Origin: Atopobiaceae bacterium
Lineage (GTDB): Bacteria > Actinomycetota > Coriobacteriia > Coriobacteriales > Atopobiaceae
DNA length: 59,465 nt
Assembly: GCA_017533825.1 (NCBI GenBank)
Contig: JAFWIE010000016.1
Span: 1 to 59,465, forward strand
Direction: 5' to 3'
Positions 35,145-43,817 of the stretch are shown piece by piece. Below the pieces are notes generated by a model that saw only the letters and a list, made by a program, of their open reading frames with translations, was not told the DNA's origin and searched no databases. Position 1 is the stretch's first letter; the number at the start of each line of letters is the position of its first letter. The translations under genes were made by a program, and so were the position numbers.

Positions 35145-36344
35145 ATGTTCATCATCCCCGGCACGTACGAGACGGCCACCTGCTTTGCCACGTGCATCGA
35201 GGAAGCCGCCATAGACCAGATCCGCGCCATGTGTGACCAGCCCTTCACCGAGGGGGCGCACGTGCGCATCATGCCCGACGCCCACGCAGGCGTGGGCTGC
35301 ACCATCGGCACGACGATGCACGTGACCGACAAGGCCGTGCCCAACATCGTGGGCGTAGACATCGGTTGCGGCATGTACACCGTGGACCTAGGCCGGCACC
35401 CCATCGACCTGCCTGCCTTCGACGAGGCATGCCACGCCGTGCCCTCGGGCTTCAATGTGTGGGAGGGTCGCAAGGAGCGCTTCGACCTCACGGAACTGCG
35501 CTGCTACCGCGCACTGCGCGACACCAAGCGTTTGCAGCGTTCGCTCGGCACCTTGGGCGGCGGCAACCACTTCATCGAGATAGACGAAGCCGAGGACGGG
35601 ACCAAGTACCTCGTCATCCACTCGGGCAGCCGCAACCTCGGCACGCAGGTCGCATCCCACTACCAGCACCTGGCGGTGGAGCTGCACCGAGGCAAGGAGG
35701 AGTACTTCACCAAGCGAGACGCGCTCATCGCTGCGTACAAGGCGGCGGGCCGTCGCAAGGAGATTCAGGCAGCGCTCAGGAGGATTCGCTGGGAGAAGCG
35801 CAAGCCCGACGCGCCCGCCGACCTCTGCTGGCTGTACGGCAGCTACCTGGACGATTACCTGCACGACATCGCCATCTGCCAGCGTTTCGCGCGGCGCAAC
35901 CGCGAGCTGATGGCCGAGGAAATCGTCCGCCGCTGCAACCTAGCCGACCGCGACGCCTTCCACACCATCCACAACTACATCGATACCAGCGAGATGATCC
36001 TGCGCAAGGGCGCCATCGCCGCGCACAAGGACGAATTGGTCCTCATCCCACTGAACATGCGCGATGGTTCGGTCCTTGCGCGTGGTCGCGGCAACGAGGA
36101 CTGGAACTTCTCGGCACCGCACGGTGCCGGGCGCGTGCTCTCGCGCACTGCGGCCAAGGAACAGTTGAGCCTCGATGAGTATCGGGCACAGATGGCGGGC
36201 GTCTACACCACCTCCGTGAGCGCGGCGACGCTCGACGAGGCACCGGGCGCATACAAGTCGGCGGACGACATCTTGGGACCCATCTCCGAGGCCGTCGACA
36301 TCGTGGAGCGACTACATCCCATCTACAACTTCAAGGCCTCGTAG
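35145..36344 (+). CDS. rtcB: RNA-splicing/repair ligase RtcB
   Basis: This 399-residue protein has close to the usual RtcB length. RIMPDAHAGVGCTIGTTM, VGVDIGCGM (metal-binding Cys), GTLGGGNHFIEI, HSGSRNLG and SAPHGAGRVLSR (the His that takes GMP) are all present and intact. RtcB joins 2',3'-cyclic-phosphate RNA ends to 5'-OH ends with GTP and Mn2+; in bacteria it works in RNA repair. ATG 35145 follows AAGGAGAAAGG; the longer version from 35097 has no such site. No RtcA or RtcR gene is adjacent. Confidence 0.93.
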   Translation: MFIIPGTYETATCFATCIEEAAIDQIRAMCDQPFTEGAHVRIMPDAHAGVGCTIGTTMHVTDKAVPNIVGVDIGCGMYTVDLGRHPIDLPAFDEACHAVPSGFNVWEGRKERFDLTELRCYRALRDTKRLQRSLGTLGGGNHFIEIDEAEDGTKYLVIHSGSRNLGTQVASHYQHLAVELHRGKEEYFTKRDALIAAYKAAGRRKEIQAALRRIRWEKRKPDAPADLCWLYGSYLDDYLHDIAICQRFARRNRELMAEEIVRRCNLADRDAFHTIHNYIDTSEMILRKGAIAAHKDELVLIPLNMRDGSVLARGRGNEDWNFSAPHGAGRVLSRTAAKEQLSLDEYRAQMAGVYTTSVSAATLDEAPGAYKSADDILGPISEAVDIVERLHPIYNFKAS

Positions 36345-36367
36345 ACCAGAGCCCAAAGGCCGGAATC

Positions 36368-36408
36368 CGCAGCGGGGCGTGAACCACATCGGCTCACGCC
36401 CCGCTGCG
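36368..36408. terminator. 15-bp perfect hairpin after rtcB
   Basis: CGCAGCGGGGCGTGA (36368-36382) pairs perfectly with 36394-36408 around an 11-nt loop. It is shared by the converging rtcB and the surface-protein remnant; no U-tract on either side. Confidence 0.6.
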
Positions 36409-36434
36409 TGAAGGCTCAGCAGCCTCAAGGCATC

Positions 36435-37790
36435 CTAGTGTGCCGCCTTCTTTCTTCGCACGCCGCCCAAGAAGGCGAGGAGGCCGAGAAGAGCGATGGC
36501 TCCGGTGTTGACCGAGGGGTCGGCCGTGCTTGCAAGCGTCGTACGACCCTGAGTCTGGGTAGTCGTTGTCTTGGTCGGCGTCGTTGTCGTGGTTGACGTC
36601 GTTCCCGTGGCGGGTGTCGCAGCCGCGGGGGTTGCCGTCGCGGGCGTCTGCGCGTCCTTGTATGCAATGAGGTGCGTCGAGAAGCGATCGCTCTCCCACT
36701 CGAGCGTGTCTCCCTCGGTCGTGGCCACATGCTCCGCCGCGTCATCGTGATACCGCAGCTGGTAGAACGTGCGCGACACGCCCTCGCCCGCGCGTATCGA
36801 CTCAGGCACCGCCACGGAAAGCTTCACGGGCTTGGGTGTCTTGTGCAGCTTTCGCACCTCGCCCTGCTCGCCCACGCGCATGTTGAGCGACAGGTCGAAC
36901 CACACGCCTTCCTCCGCGCCCAGCTCACCGGCCTGCGCCACAAGCGCCTTCGCATCCGCCTCAGGAACCGACTCGCGCGCAAGAAGCACGGACTCGAGCC
37001 ACACGTACACGTCATCGTCGTAGTCCGCAGGATCAACCAGCATCCGGGCAAGCGACCGTCTGGATGTGAGGATGCGGCATGCCACCATTGGTGACAAACG
37101 CGACGGTATGGGTCTCGGCAGTCCACTGCGCATAGAGCATGAGGTCGTCCTCGATCGGATTCGAGAAGTCCCACCGCTGCTCGTCGCGGAACTCGTCGCT
37201 CGTGTACCAGCCACCAAAGGCGTGATGGTCGTCGTAGGTGCTTGTCGGCTCCTCCATGATGGTGCCTGCGACCACCGTCTGTGGGTCGGGCGCCGTTCCG
37301 CCACACCCCACGAAGGACACCGTACACAGCTTGACCCATTGCGCGACGAGCGTCAGGTCATCCGTCACGAGCGTGTTGAAGTCGAAGTATTCGTCGTCGA
37401 GCTCCCAGCCCACGAATGCGTATCCTTCGCGCGTGGGCGTCGGCTCGGCTACCGTGGTGGCGTAATCGACCGACACCGATTGCGGATCGACGGAGCCGCC
37501 ATTTGCATCGAACGTTACCGTGCGCTTCTCGGGCACCCACGCAGCGTGCAGCGTGAGGTCGCCCGTCACTGGCGTATCAAAGGCGTAGTCGGTCTCGCTG
37601 TCCGGCGACGTGCGCCAGCCGCCAAACGTGTATCCCGTACGTGTGGGTTCGTCAGGCTCGGCAACCGATGCATTGACCTCGACGATCTGTGCATCGACGC
37701 TGCTCCCCCCATGCGTGTCGAACGTCACCATGAAGAACTGCGTCCATGCCGCCACCAGCTCCACATCGTCCGCCGCGCGACCTGGATGAC
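36435..37790 (-). pseudogene. InlB-repeat surface protein, 5' deleted and frameshifted
   Basis: Four InlB/Listeria-Bacteroides-type repeats (GYTFGGWRTSPDSETDYAFD, GYAFVGWELDDEYFDF, AFGGWYTSDEFRDEQRWDF; each ending AQW or AAW) are readable in one frame from about 37780 to 37050. A frameshift near 37050 moves into the C-terminal region (VYVWLESVLLARESV, then a beta-rich domain). A long Thr/Pro/Ala linker and a wall-sorting-like tail follow (LASTAD, hydrophobic helix, RRKKAAH). There is no signal peptide or start: the 5' end stops at the deletion junction near 37775. LAxTG-like motifs are used by sortase E-type enzymes of actinobacteria. Confidence 0.82.
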
Positions 37791-37874
37791 GCAATCCGCG
37801 CCGACCTGGCCTCTTGGAGCGAGGGTGCCGACCAGTCGGACGACATCACCATCCTCGCCATCCGCGTACATTGA
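37773..37874 (+). pseudogene. C-terminal scrap of a SpoIIE-type phosphatase
   Basis: Thirty-three codons (DLDDAIRADLASWSEGADQS, DDITILAIRVH, stop) match the end of a SpoIIE/PP2C phosphatase domain, where the DDITIL aspartates bind metal. The remainder of the gene is missing. It abuts, head to head, the truncated InlB-repeat gene. Confidence 0.65.
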
Positions 37875-38009
37875 TGAACCAATGGTTCGGGCCTCGGATC
37901 CCCGGTGCCTCGTGCAATCTTCTTCGAGTTCGTCATGGCCGGATCCAAGGGAACGAGGATGCCACATGGCGACAAGCAAGCCCCGTGGACACAGAATGGT
38001 TTGGCCGGA

Positions 38010-38036
38010 GGGCCTTGTCACAGTAGGACAAGGCCC
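38010..38036 (-). terminator. 10-bp perfect hairpin after the acyl-CoA synthetase
   Basis: GGGCCTTGTC (38010-38019) and GACAAGGCCC (38027-38036) around a 7-nt loop, about 60 nt past the synthetase stop on the minus strand. Bases 37875-38097 hold no other recognisable feature. Confidence 0.5.
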
Positions 38037-38097
38037 CCCAGCACGTTGCGCCGCAGCACAAGAACGGTTGTCACGGGGACGCGCCCCTTTGCACGTC

Positions 38098-39900
38098 CTA
38101 TACCAGGCCGTCCTTCTTGTCGCGCATGTTCGCCGCGACTGAAGCCTCCTCGTCACGCTTGCGGATGGCGATGCGACGGATCTTGCCGTTGACGGTCTTG
38201 GGCAGCTCGTCCACATAGTCGATGATGCGCGGGTACTTGTACGGCGCCGTCTCGCGCTTGACGTAGGTCTGCAGCTCCTTGGTGAGCTCGGGCGTGCCCT
38301 CGTAGGCGGAGTGCAGCACGATGGTCGCCTTCACCGCCTTGCCGCGCACCGGATCGGGCACGCCGGTGACGGCGCACTCGCGCACAGCGGGATGCTCCAG
38401 CAGCACGCTCTCGATCTCGAACGGGCCGATGCGGTAGCCGGAGCTCTTGATGACGTCATCATTGCGACCGACGTACCACAGATAGTCGTCCTCGTCGCGC
38501 CACGCGGTGTCGCCCGTGTGGTACCAGCCATCAAAGATGGCCTCGGCGGTCTTATCGGGATCGCGATAGTACTCCATCATGATGCCCTCGGGCCGATGCT
38601 CGGGGTCATAGCGAATGCAGATCTCGCCCGTCTCGCCGTCCTCGCACTCGGTGTGGTCGGGACGCAGCACGCGGATGTCGTACAGCGGCACAATCTTGCC
38701 CATGGAGCCCGGCTTGGGCGTCGAACCGTTGAGGTTGGCGATGGTGAGCGGGGTCTCCGTCTGGCCGAACCCTTCGTAGATGGTAAGGCCCGTCTCGCGC
38801 TTCCAGAAGTCATACAGGTCGGGGTTCAGGGCCTCCCCCGCCGTGGTGCAGTAGACGAGCGACGTCAGCTTGTACTGGGTCTTCTCCTCATGCTGCATGT
38901 GGCGCATGAGCAGGCGATACATCGTGGGCGGGCAGCACAGCGTGGTGATGCCATAGTCGTCGATGTGCGCGAGGATCTCGTGCGCGTGGAAGCGGTCGAA
39001 GTCGTAGGTAAAGACGCACGACTCCATCGTCCACGCGCCATAGAACTTGCCCCACACGGCCTTGCCCCATCCGGTGTCCGCGATGGTGAAGTGCAGGCCG
39101 CCGTCGCCCACCGTGTTGTGCCAGAGCTTGGCGGTGATGGTGTGCGCGAGCGCGTAGGTGTAATTGTGCAGCACCATCTTTGGGTTGCCCGACGTGCCGC
39201 TGGAGAAGTACATGATCATCGGCTCGTCGACCGTGGTGTTGATGCGTCCCCAGAAGTCGCTCGCCAAGCGCACGCCCGTATTGAAGTCAACCCAACCGGG
39301 CCGCTCGCAGCGGAGCGCGCAGATGCCGTCGGGGCCGCTCAGTGCCTTGTGCGGGGCGGGATCAAAGCCCTCTTGGTCGACGGCCAAGCCAGCGCCGCCG
39401 GCTGCAACCAAGATCTTTATCTGCAGGTCGGGGCAGTGCGGCGCCACTTCGTCGCACACGTCGGCGATTGTTCCCGCATCGGTGCAGATGATGGCCTTGA
39501 TGCCCGCGGACTCCAGACGATACTGCAGGTCGTGCTCGCGCAGCATGAAGGTTGCCGGCACGAGCAGGGCGCCTATCTTGTGCAGCGCCACCGCCGCAAT
39601 CCAGAACTGATAATGGCGGCGCAGGATGACGAGCACCGCGTCGCCCTTGCGGATGCCCTGCGCCACGAGGAAGTTCGCGCACTTGTCGGACCAGTACTTG
39701 ATGTCGCCGAAGCTGAAGCGATGCTCCTCCCCCTCGGGGTTGCACCACACCATGGCCGGCCTGTCCGGCTCAACCTCGGCGATGTCGTCCACCACGTCAT
39801 AGGCCCAGTTGAAGGTGTGCGGATAATGCAGCGACAGGTGCGCGACCTGCCCGTTGCGATCGCGGCTCTCGGACAGGTAGTTCTCACTCAAATAGCGCAT
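38098..39900 (-). CDS. AMP-forming acyl-CoA synthetase (medium-chain type)
   Basis: This 600-residue enzyme has the ACSM/MACS layout. FSSGTSGNPKMVLHNYTY is the phosphate-binding loop, then ADTGWGKAVWGKFYG, IYEGFGQTETP, WYHTGDTAWRDEDDYLWYVGR and DDVIKSSGYRIGPFEIE. KTVNGKIRR supplies the catalytic Lys near the C-terminus. It activates a medium-chain or branched carboxylic acid to acyl-CoA. ATG 39900 has AAAGGATG upstream at a longish spacing. It lies downstream of and in the same direction as an XRE-cupin regulator, a pairing that suggests local control by a substrate-sensing repressor. Confidence 0.92.
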   Translation of the reverse strand: MRYLSENYLSESRDRNGQVAHLSLHYPHTFNWAYDVVDDIAEVEPDRPAMVWCNPEGEEHRFSFGDIKYWSDKCANFLVAQGIRKGDAVLVILRRHYQFWIAAVALHKIGALLVPATFMLREHDLQYRLESAGIKAIICTDAGTIADVCDEVAPHCPDLQIKILVAAGGAGLAVDQEGFDPAPHKALSGPDGICALRCERPGWVDFNTGVRLASDFWGRINTTVDEPMIMYFSSGTSGNPKMVLHNYTYALAHTITAKLWHNTVGDGGLHFTIADTGWGKAVWGKFYGAWTMESCVFTYDFDRFHAHEILAHIDDYGITTLCCPPTMYRLLMRHMQHEEKTQYKLTSLVYCTTAGEALNPDLYDFWKRETGLTIYEGFGQTETPLTIANLNGSTPKPGSMGKIVPLYDIRVLRPDHTECEDGETGEICIRYDPEHRPEGIMMEYYRDPDKTAEAIFDGWYHTGDTAWRDEDDYLWYVGRNDDVIKSSGYRIGPFEIESVLLEHPAVRECAVTGVPDPVRGKAVKATIVLHSAYEGTPELTKELQTYVKRETAPYKYPRIIDYVDELPKTVNGKIRRIAIRKRDEEASVAANMRDKKDGLV

Positions 39901-40031
39901 GGTATAGGCATCCTTTGCAAAGATTATCGATAGACACAAACAGAACAAGGCGGCCTTACAGCCGCATGGCGCACCGGCCCGCGGCGCGCCCGTCGTTGTT
40001 TAACGGCACCGTCCCAAGAAGGGGACGATGC

Positions 40032-40628
40032 CTAGATAATCTCTGCGTCCTTGGGGTTGAACACCACGGCCATGATCTGGGCATCCTCGCCATCGATGGC
40101 AATCATCCCGTGACCGCGACCAGAATCGTAGAACAGCACATCGCCAGGGCCAGCTTCCTCGAAGTGGTCCTCGAAGCGGAAGCGCAGTCGGCCCTTGAGC
40201 ACGAGGTCCATCTCCTGCCCCTCATGGTACGAGAGGTGAATGGGTTCATGCTGGCTCTCGGGCTGGTACGGCACGTCCACCAGGAACGGCTCGCCCAGGC
40301 GGTTGCGGAAGTGCGGCGCCTTGTGAAGGTAGTGGAAGTCGGTGTTGCGCTCGAGGGGCAGGCCCTCGCCGGCACGCACGATCTCGTAATGCCGCAGCCT
40401 CGGTGACTCTCCCGTCAGGAGCTCGACCACGTCTACGCCCAAGCGCTTGGCACACTTGTACACGAAGGTAAAGGTGAGGTCCATCTCGCCCGACTCACGC
40501 GCGGCATACTCCTTGGCGGAGCGCCCGGTGACCTCAGCCATCTCCTCGATGGTAATGTCGTTATCCTCGCGCAGGGAACGGATGCGATTGGCTACGTCAC
40601 GTCGATTGTCCACGTCAACGAACTCCAT
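40032..40628 (-). CDS. XRE-family regulator with C-terminal cupin
   Basis: The product has 198 residues. An N-terminal helix-turn-helix (about 10-70: ANRIRSLREDNDITIEEMAEVTG...LTFTFVYKCAKRLGV) is joined to a cupin barrel (about 110-190: HEGQEMDLVLKGRLRFRF, PGDVLFYDSGRGHGMIAI). Proteins of this shape are small-molecule-responsive regulators. It precedes the acyl-CoA synthetase by 131 nt on the same strand and is divergent from the HipA-like gene. It probably controls the synthetase and possibly its own promoter. ATG 40628 has GAGAGG seven nt upstream. Confidence 0.9.
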   Translation of the reverse strand: MEFVDVDNRRDVANRIRSLREDNDITIEEMAEVTGRSAKEYAARESGEMDLTFTFVYKCAKRLGVDVVELLTGESPRLRHYEIVRAGEGLPLERNTDFHYLHKAPHFRNRLGEPFLVDVPYQPESQHEPIHLSYHEGQEMDLVLKGRLRFRFEDHFEEAGPGDVLFYDSGRGHGMIAIDGEDAQIMAVVFNPKDAEII

Positions 40629-40659
40629 TGTTCGACCTCTCTCCGAGTGCAGTATGCTC

Positions 40660-40731
40660 ACTATAGCATCGATTCTCGCGCACGCCAACGTTGGACACAC
40701 GCTTGGAACATATGTGGCCCTACGATAGAAT
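40660..40731. promoter_or_regulatory. Divergent promoters with a central palindrome
   Basis: Minus strand: TTGGCG (40683-40688), 17 nt, TATAGT (40660-40665), for the XRE-cupin gene. Plus strand: TTGGAA (40703-40708), 17 nt, TAGAAT (40726-40731), for the HipA-like gene. The palindrome CCAACGTTGG (40685-40694) overlaps the minus -35 and lies just upstream of the plus -35, a good candidate operator. Confidence 0.55.
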
Positions 40732-40753
40732 CGTTCACGCGAGAGGAGCCGCC

Positions 40754-41836
40754 ATGTACGAGCTGATGAACAAAGACGTCGTCGTCGCGACGATTGAGGA
40801 GCGCGAGTCATTTGACGACTATTCCTATAGCGTTGTTGAACAATTCGACGACTACCTACCCTATGGATTTACGACAGTTGACGACTGGATTGACGACCGC
40901 CAGATAGCTAAGCACCGCACCTCCATCAAGCGCCTCATGGCAGAGCTCGGCATCGACAATCGCCGAGGATTCATCGACATGATACGCTGCGTCTCGCTCA
41001 CCGACACCTTCTGGATGCGACGAGAAGGCTCCGGCCTCTGCTGGAATGACGTATCGCTCTATCGCAACAGCTTCGACGACGTGGTCGCCCGCATCGCGTT
41101 TGATGGGGTGGGTATGTATGGCAGACAGTTCTCGAGTACCTCACCCGAGTTCGGCACCTCGGGATCCTTCGACAAATGCTGGGTGCGCGAGCAGGACGGT
41201 CCGCACCTCATCAAGCGGGGGTCATCCGGCTACGCAAATGCGGGGTTCGAGCCGTATTCCGAGAAGCTCTGTTCGGACATCTTTGAGGCAGCCGGCATCG
41301 ATCACGTACCGTATACCCTACGAACCTACCACAAGAAGCTCGCCTCCGACTGTCCCCTCTTCACTTCAGAGAACCAAGGTTTCGTGCCCATCATCCGATT
41401 CTTCGACAAGCGCTTCGGCATCGACGACGTCCTCGCGTTCGCCGCCGAGCATGGCGGCGACGAACCCTTCCGCCAAATGGTCGTGATGGATGCGGTGTGC
41501 GCCAATGTGGACCGACACGCTGGCAACTACGGATTCCTGGTGGACAACGACACCGGAGAAGTCATACGGATGGCGCCACTCTTCGACCAGAATATGGCGT
41601 TGCTGCCCCACCTCATGGAGCAGGATGACTTCAATGAGTACTTCTCGATGCAAGGCCCAAAGATCGGACGGAGCTTTGTTGGCATGGCCCGTGCCCTCCT
41701 GACCCCCGACATGCGGCACAGGCTCATCGCACTCAAGGACTTCGAGTACGAAGACCCCGGGTTCGGCTATCCTGCGTGGAAGCTCGAGGTCGCCAATCGC
41801 CTCAAGCGACAGCAGATTGACGCCATCTTGGCATAA
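40754..41836 (+). CDS. HipA-like protein kinase (HipA C-terminal domain)
   Basis: The product has 360 residues. The C-terminal two-thirds contain HLIKRGSSGY (ATP-binding region), CANVDRHAGNYGFLVD (HipA catalytic N-x-DRHxxN motif) and MAPLFDQNMALL (metal-binding Asp), as in HipA/CtkA-type Ser/Thr kinases. The N-terminal part differs from canonical HipA. No HipB antitoxin is adjacent: the divergent HTH gene is an XRE-cupin fusion of a different type. GAGAGGAG precedes ATG 40754. The cellular target is unknown. Confidence 0.8.
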   Translation: MYELMNKDVVVATIEERESFDDYSYSVVEQFDDYLPYGFTTVDDWIDDRQIAKHRTSIKRLMAELGIDNRRGFIDMIRCVSLTDTFWMRREGSGLCWNDVSLYRNSFDDVVARIAFDGVGMYGRQFSSTSPEFGTSGSFDKCWVREQDGPHLIKRGSSGYANAGFEPYSEKLCSDIFEAAGIDHVPYTLRTYHKKLASDCPLFTSENQGFVPIIRFFDKRFGIDDVLAFAAEHGGDEPFRQMVVMDAVCANVDRHAGNYGFLVDNDTGEVIRMAPLFDQNMALLPHLMEQDDFNEYFSMQGPKIGRSFVGMARALLTPDMRHRLIALKDFEYEDPGFGYPAWKLEVANRLKRQQIDAILA

Positions 41837-41869
41837 TCGCGGCCCAGTGCGGGGGGACAATCATTGCAG

Positions 41870-42643
41870 TCAGGACTTCGTAGCGCGCACGGCGAGGTAG
41901 GTGGGCACGTTAAGCTCGTGCAGACGCCCTTCCCCATTGGTGTCCTCGTAGACGTCGACGATCGTTAGCCCCGCGCGGAGCATACCGCCGAGCGTCTCGC
42001 TCAGGCCGTGCGAGAATTGCATGCCCGCGTCATCGGCCTCGAGGAACGCGCGGGCCTCCGGCTGCGTCAGCGGGTCGAACGGCTGCCGCCACACGATGCG
42101 TTCCTCCGCTTCGTCCACCAAGTAGTTTACGACGGTATCGAAACCGGTCAGTAGCGCTCCGCCCGGCTTGAGGACGCGCGCCACCTCGCGCCACAGCGGT
42201 TCCACCTCGCGTATGAAGCAGATCGAGACGGGATTGAACACGAGGTCGAACACCTCATCAGCAAAGGGCAGGGGCTTCGTCATGTCGGCCCTCACCAGCT
42301 CGATGCCGTACCCCTCGCGTTCGGCGACTGCGCGCTCTGAGGCGAGCTGCACACTCGAGTAGTCGAGTATCGTCACCTCTGCTCCTGCCCCCATGAAGAG
42401 CGGCCCTTGTTGTCCGCCGCCCGACGCAAGGCCGAGTATGCGCCTGCCCCGCAGGTCACCCAGCCAACCCCGGGGGACAGGCTTGGTGGGCGTGAGCTGC
42501 ACCTGCCAATCGCCGGAGCATGCCCGAACGTAGGCCTCGTGGCCGATGGGCGTTCCCCACTCCCATCCTTCCGCAATCCAGCGGTCTATGGTCTGCGCGT
42601 TGATGTCCTGGTAGCGTTCCACGTGTGGTTCCTTCTCCGTCAT
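41870..42643 (-). CDS. Class I SAM-dependent methyltransferase
   Basis: The product has 257 residues. ILGLASGGGQQGPLF is motif I (SAM binding), followed by VTILDYSSVQL, LVRADMTKPLPFADEVFDLVF and ARVLKPGGALLTGFD. The substrate is not predictable; the UbiE/COQ5-like core suggests a small molecule. ATG 42643 (AGGAG five nt upstream) is preferred to the GTG at 42790, which would add a 49-residue Gly/Ala/Thr-rich leader encoded by an 18-bp minisatellite. Confidence 0.88.
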   Translation of the reverse strand: MTEKEPHVERYQDINAQTIDRWIAEGWEWGTPIGHEAYVRACSGDWQVQLTPTKPVPRGWLGDLRGRRILGLASGGGQQGPLFMGAGAEVTILDYSSVQLASERAVAEREGYGIELVRADMTKPLPFADEVFDLVFNPVSICFIREVEPLWREVARVLKPGGALLTGFDTVVNYLVDEAEERIVWRQPFDPLTQPEARAFLEADDAGMQFSHGLSETLGGMLRAGLTIVDVYEDTNGEGRLHELNVPTYLAVRATKS

Positions 42644-42658
42644 CGCGTCTCCTGCCGT

Positions 42659-42748
42659 CGCGTCATCGCCCGTCGTCGCGCCTCCGCCCGTCGTCGCGCC
42701 TCCGCCCATCGCCGCGCCTCCGCCCGTCGCCGCGTCCCCGCCCGTCGA
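42659..42748. repeat. 18-bp minisatellite, five units
   Basis: Five tandem units (42659, 42677, 42695, 42713 and 42731) of consensus CGCGCCTCCGCCCGTCGY, with one to four differences each, fill the gap between the divergent methyltransferase and membrane-protein genes. The unit length is a multiple of three. Confidence 0.85.
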
Positions 42749-42798
42749 AGATGATACACTCTCGGCAAAGGACGACACCACCTGCCACAAGGAGCGCC

Positions 42799-43146
42799 AT
42801 GGGAGAGCGGCTCAACGCATATATCGCGCGCATCGATGCGTTGCTTGCTGACCAACCGTCCGATACGGATTGGGAACGCATCACGCAAGAGCATCTCGTG
42901 CAGATCGGGTTCTTCCAACACGAGCGACTCATCCACCTGCTCGTCACCTTGGCGTTCGCCCTTATGGAACTCGCCACCGCAATCGTCACGATTCTCTCGC
43001 CAAGCATCGCGCCCGCTGCGCTGATGGCGTTGTTTCTCGTGCTGCTCGTGCCTTACGTCGTCCACTACTATCATCTGGAGAATGGAACCCAGCGGCTCTA
43101 TGCGCAGTACGACGAGCTGCAGCGGTTAACGACCCACGAGAGGTAA
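42799..43146 (+). CDS. Small two-helix membrane protein, unknown
   Basis: The product has 115 residues: an N-terminal charged region, two hydrophobic segments (about 44-70 and 72-92) and a cytoplasmic helix ending LQRLTTHER. No family is recognised. AAGGAG lies four nt before ATG 42799. It is divergent from the methyltransferase across the minisatellite. Confidence 0.7.
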   Translation: MGERLNAYIARIDALLADQPSDTDWERITQEHLVQIGFFQHERLIHLLVTLAFALMELATAIVTILSPSIAPAALMALFLVLLVPYVVHYYHLENGTQRLYAQYDELQRLTTHER

Positions 43147-43232
43147 CCCCCGTGGGCTATTTCCCGGCCACGTGATAGCATAGGGGCATGTGCTTCGACA
43201 ACCGGGGGTCAAATCCATAGGGAGGAAACGCA

Positions 43233-43697
43233 ATGAATACCAAGGCGGATATTGAGCTTAAGCACTTCTCGCAGGACAGGGAGGCATTCTTCTTCGCATG
43301 CGACAAGCTCGAGAATTCGGGACAGTGGGATTTGGGCGCGCTCGGTCCGATGGCAGTCTACTTCGAGGCGGACCTCTTTGCCGTGGCGCTACAGGTCATG
43401 AGCATCGACGGCGTCTTCGAGACCCCCGAGGCAGAGGTGCTCAACGCCATGTTCGACACGTCGTATACCCCCAGGGAGCTCGGAGAGCTCTACGAATCGG
43501 CGGCGCCCGTCGCAACGGCCTACGCGAAAGAGGACGAGGAGAGCGCGCTGACCTTGCTCGCACAGATAGACCCTGCGGTACGCGACCAGTATCGCGACCT
43601 GCTGCTCAAGGCGTGCGACGTCATCGCCGTAAGCGATGGGGAAGCCGAGAAGAGCGAGCGGATGCTGATCGCCGCGCTGCGCGAGGCCCTCGCCTAA
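43233..43697 (+). CDS. TerB-like / tellurite-resistance-fold protein
   Basis: This 154-residue, all-helical acidic protein has a repeated pattern of the TerB type: VALQVMSIDGVFETPEAEVLNAMF and LKACDVIAVSDGEAEKSERMLIAAL, each with Asp-Gly-x-x-x-x-x-Glu like the TerB metal-binding half sites. It may have a stress or envelope-linked role, but the precise function is unknown. GGGAGG lies 7-8 nt upstream of the ATG. It converges on the CAP-domain surface gene across a long palindrome. Confidence 0.6.
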   Translation: MNTKADIELKHFSQDREAFFFACDKLENSGQWDLGALGPMAVYFEADLFAVALQVMSIDGVFETPEAEVLNAMFDTSYTPRELGELYESAAPVATAYAKEDEESALTLLAQIDPAVRDQYRDLLLKACDVIAVSDGEAEKSERMLIAALREALA

Positions 43698-43723
43698 GGC
43701 TACGCGGGGGCCACCACAAAGGG

Positions 43724-43784
43724 CCACAAAGGGGGCTGTCCTCCGTGTGTCATTTTGACACACGGAGGACAGCCCCCTTTGTGG
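43724..43784. repeat. 29-bp perfect palindrome (family copy 1)
   Basis: Arms 43724-43752 and 43756-43784 are exact reverse complements around TTT. The left arm begins CCACAAAGGGGGCTGTCC. It sits between the converging TerB-like gene and CAP-protein gene, so it can end both transcripts. The arm shares CACAAAGGGGrCTGTCC and TGTGkyA with the palindrome at 58734-58791. Confidence 0.85.
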
Positions 43785-43817
43785 TCGCCCCCTTTGTGGT
43801 CGCCGTTGTGGCGCGTG

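Noticed and set aside
35366..36178. 270-codon plus-strand frame inside rtcB
   Set aside because: Out of frame with an intact, motif-complete RtcB; Arg/Pro/His-rich shadow.
42643..42790. N-terminal 49-residue extension of the methyltransferase
   Set aside because: AGGAG with correct spacing precedes ATG 42643; the extension is just translated minisatellite.
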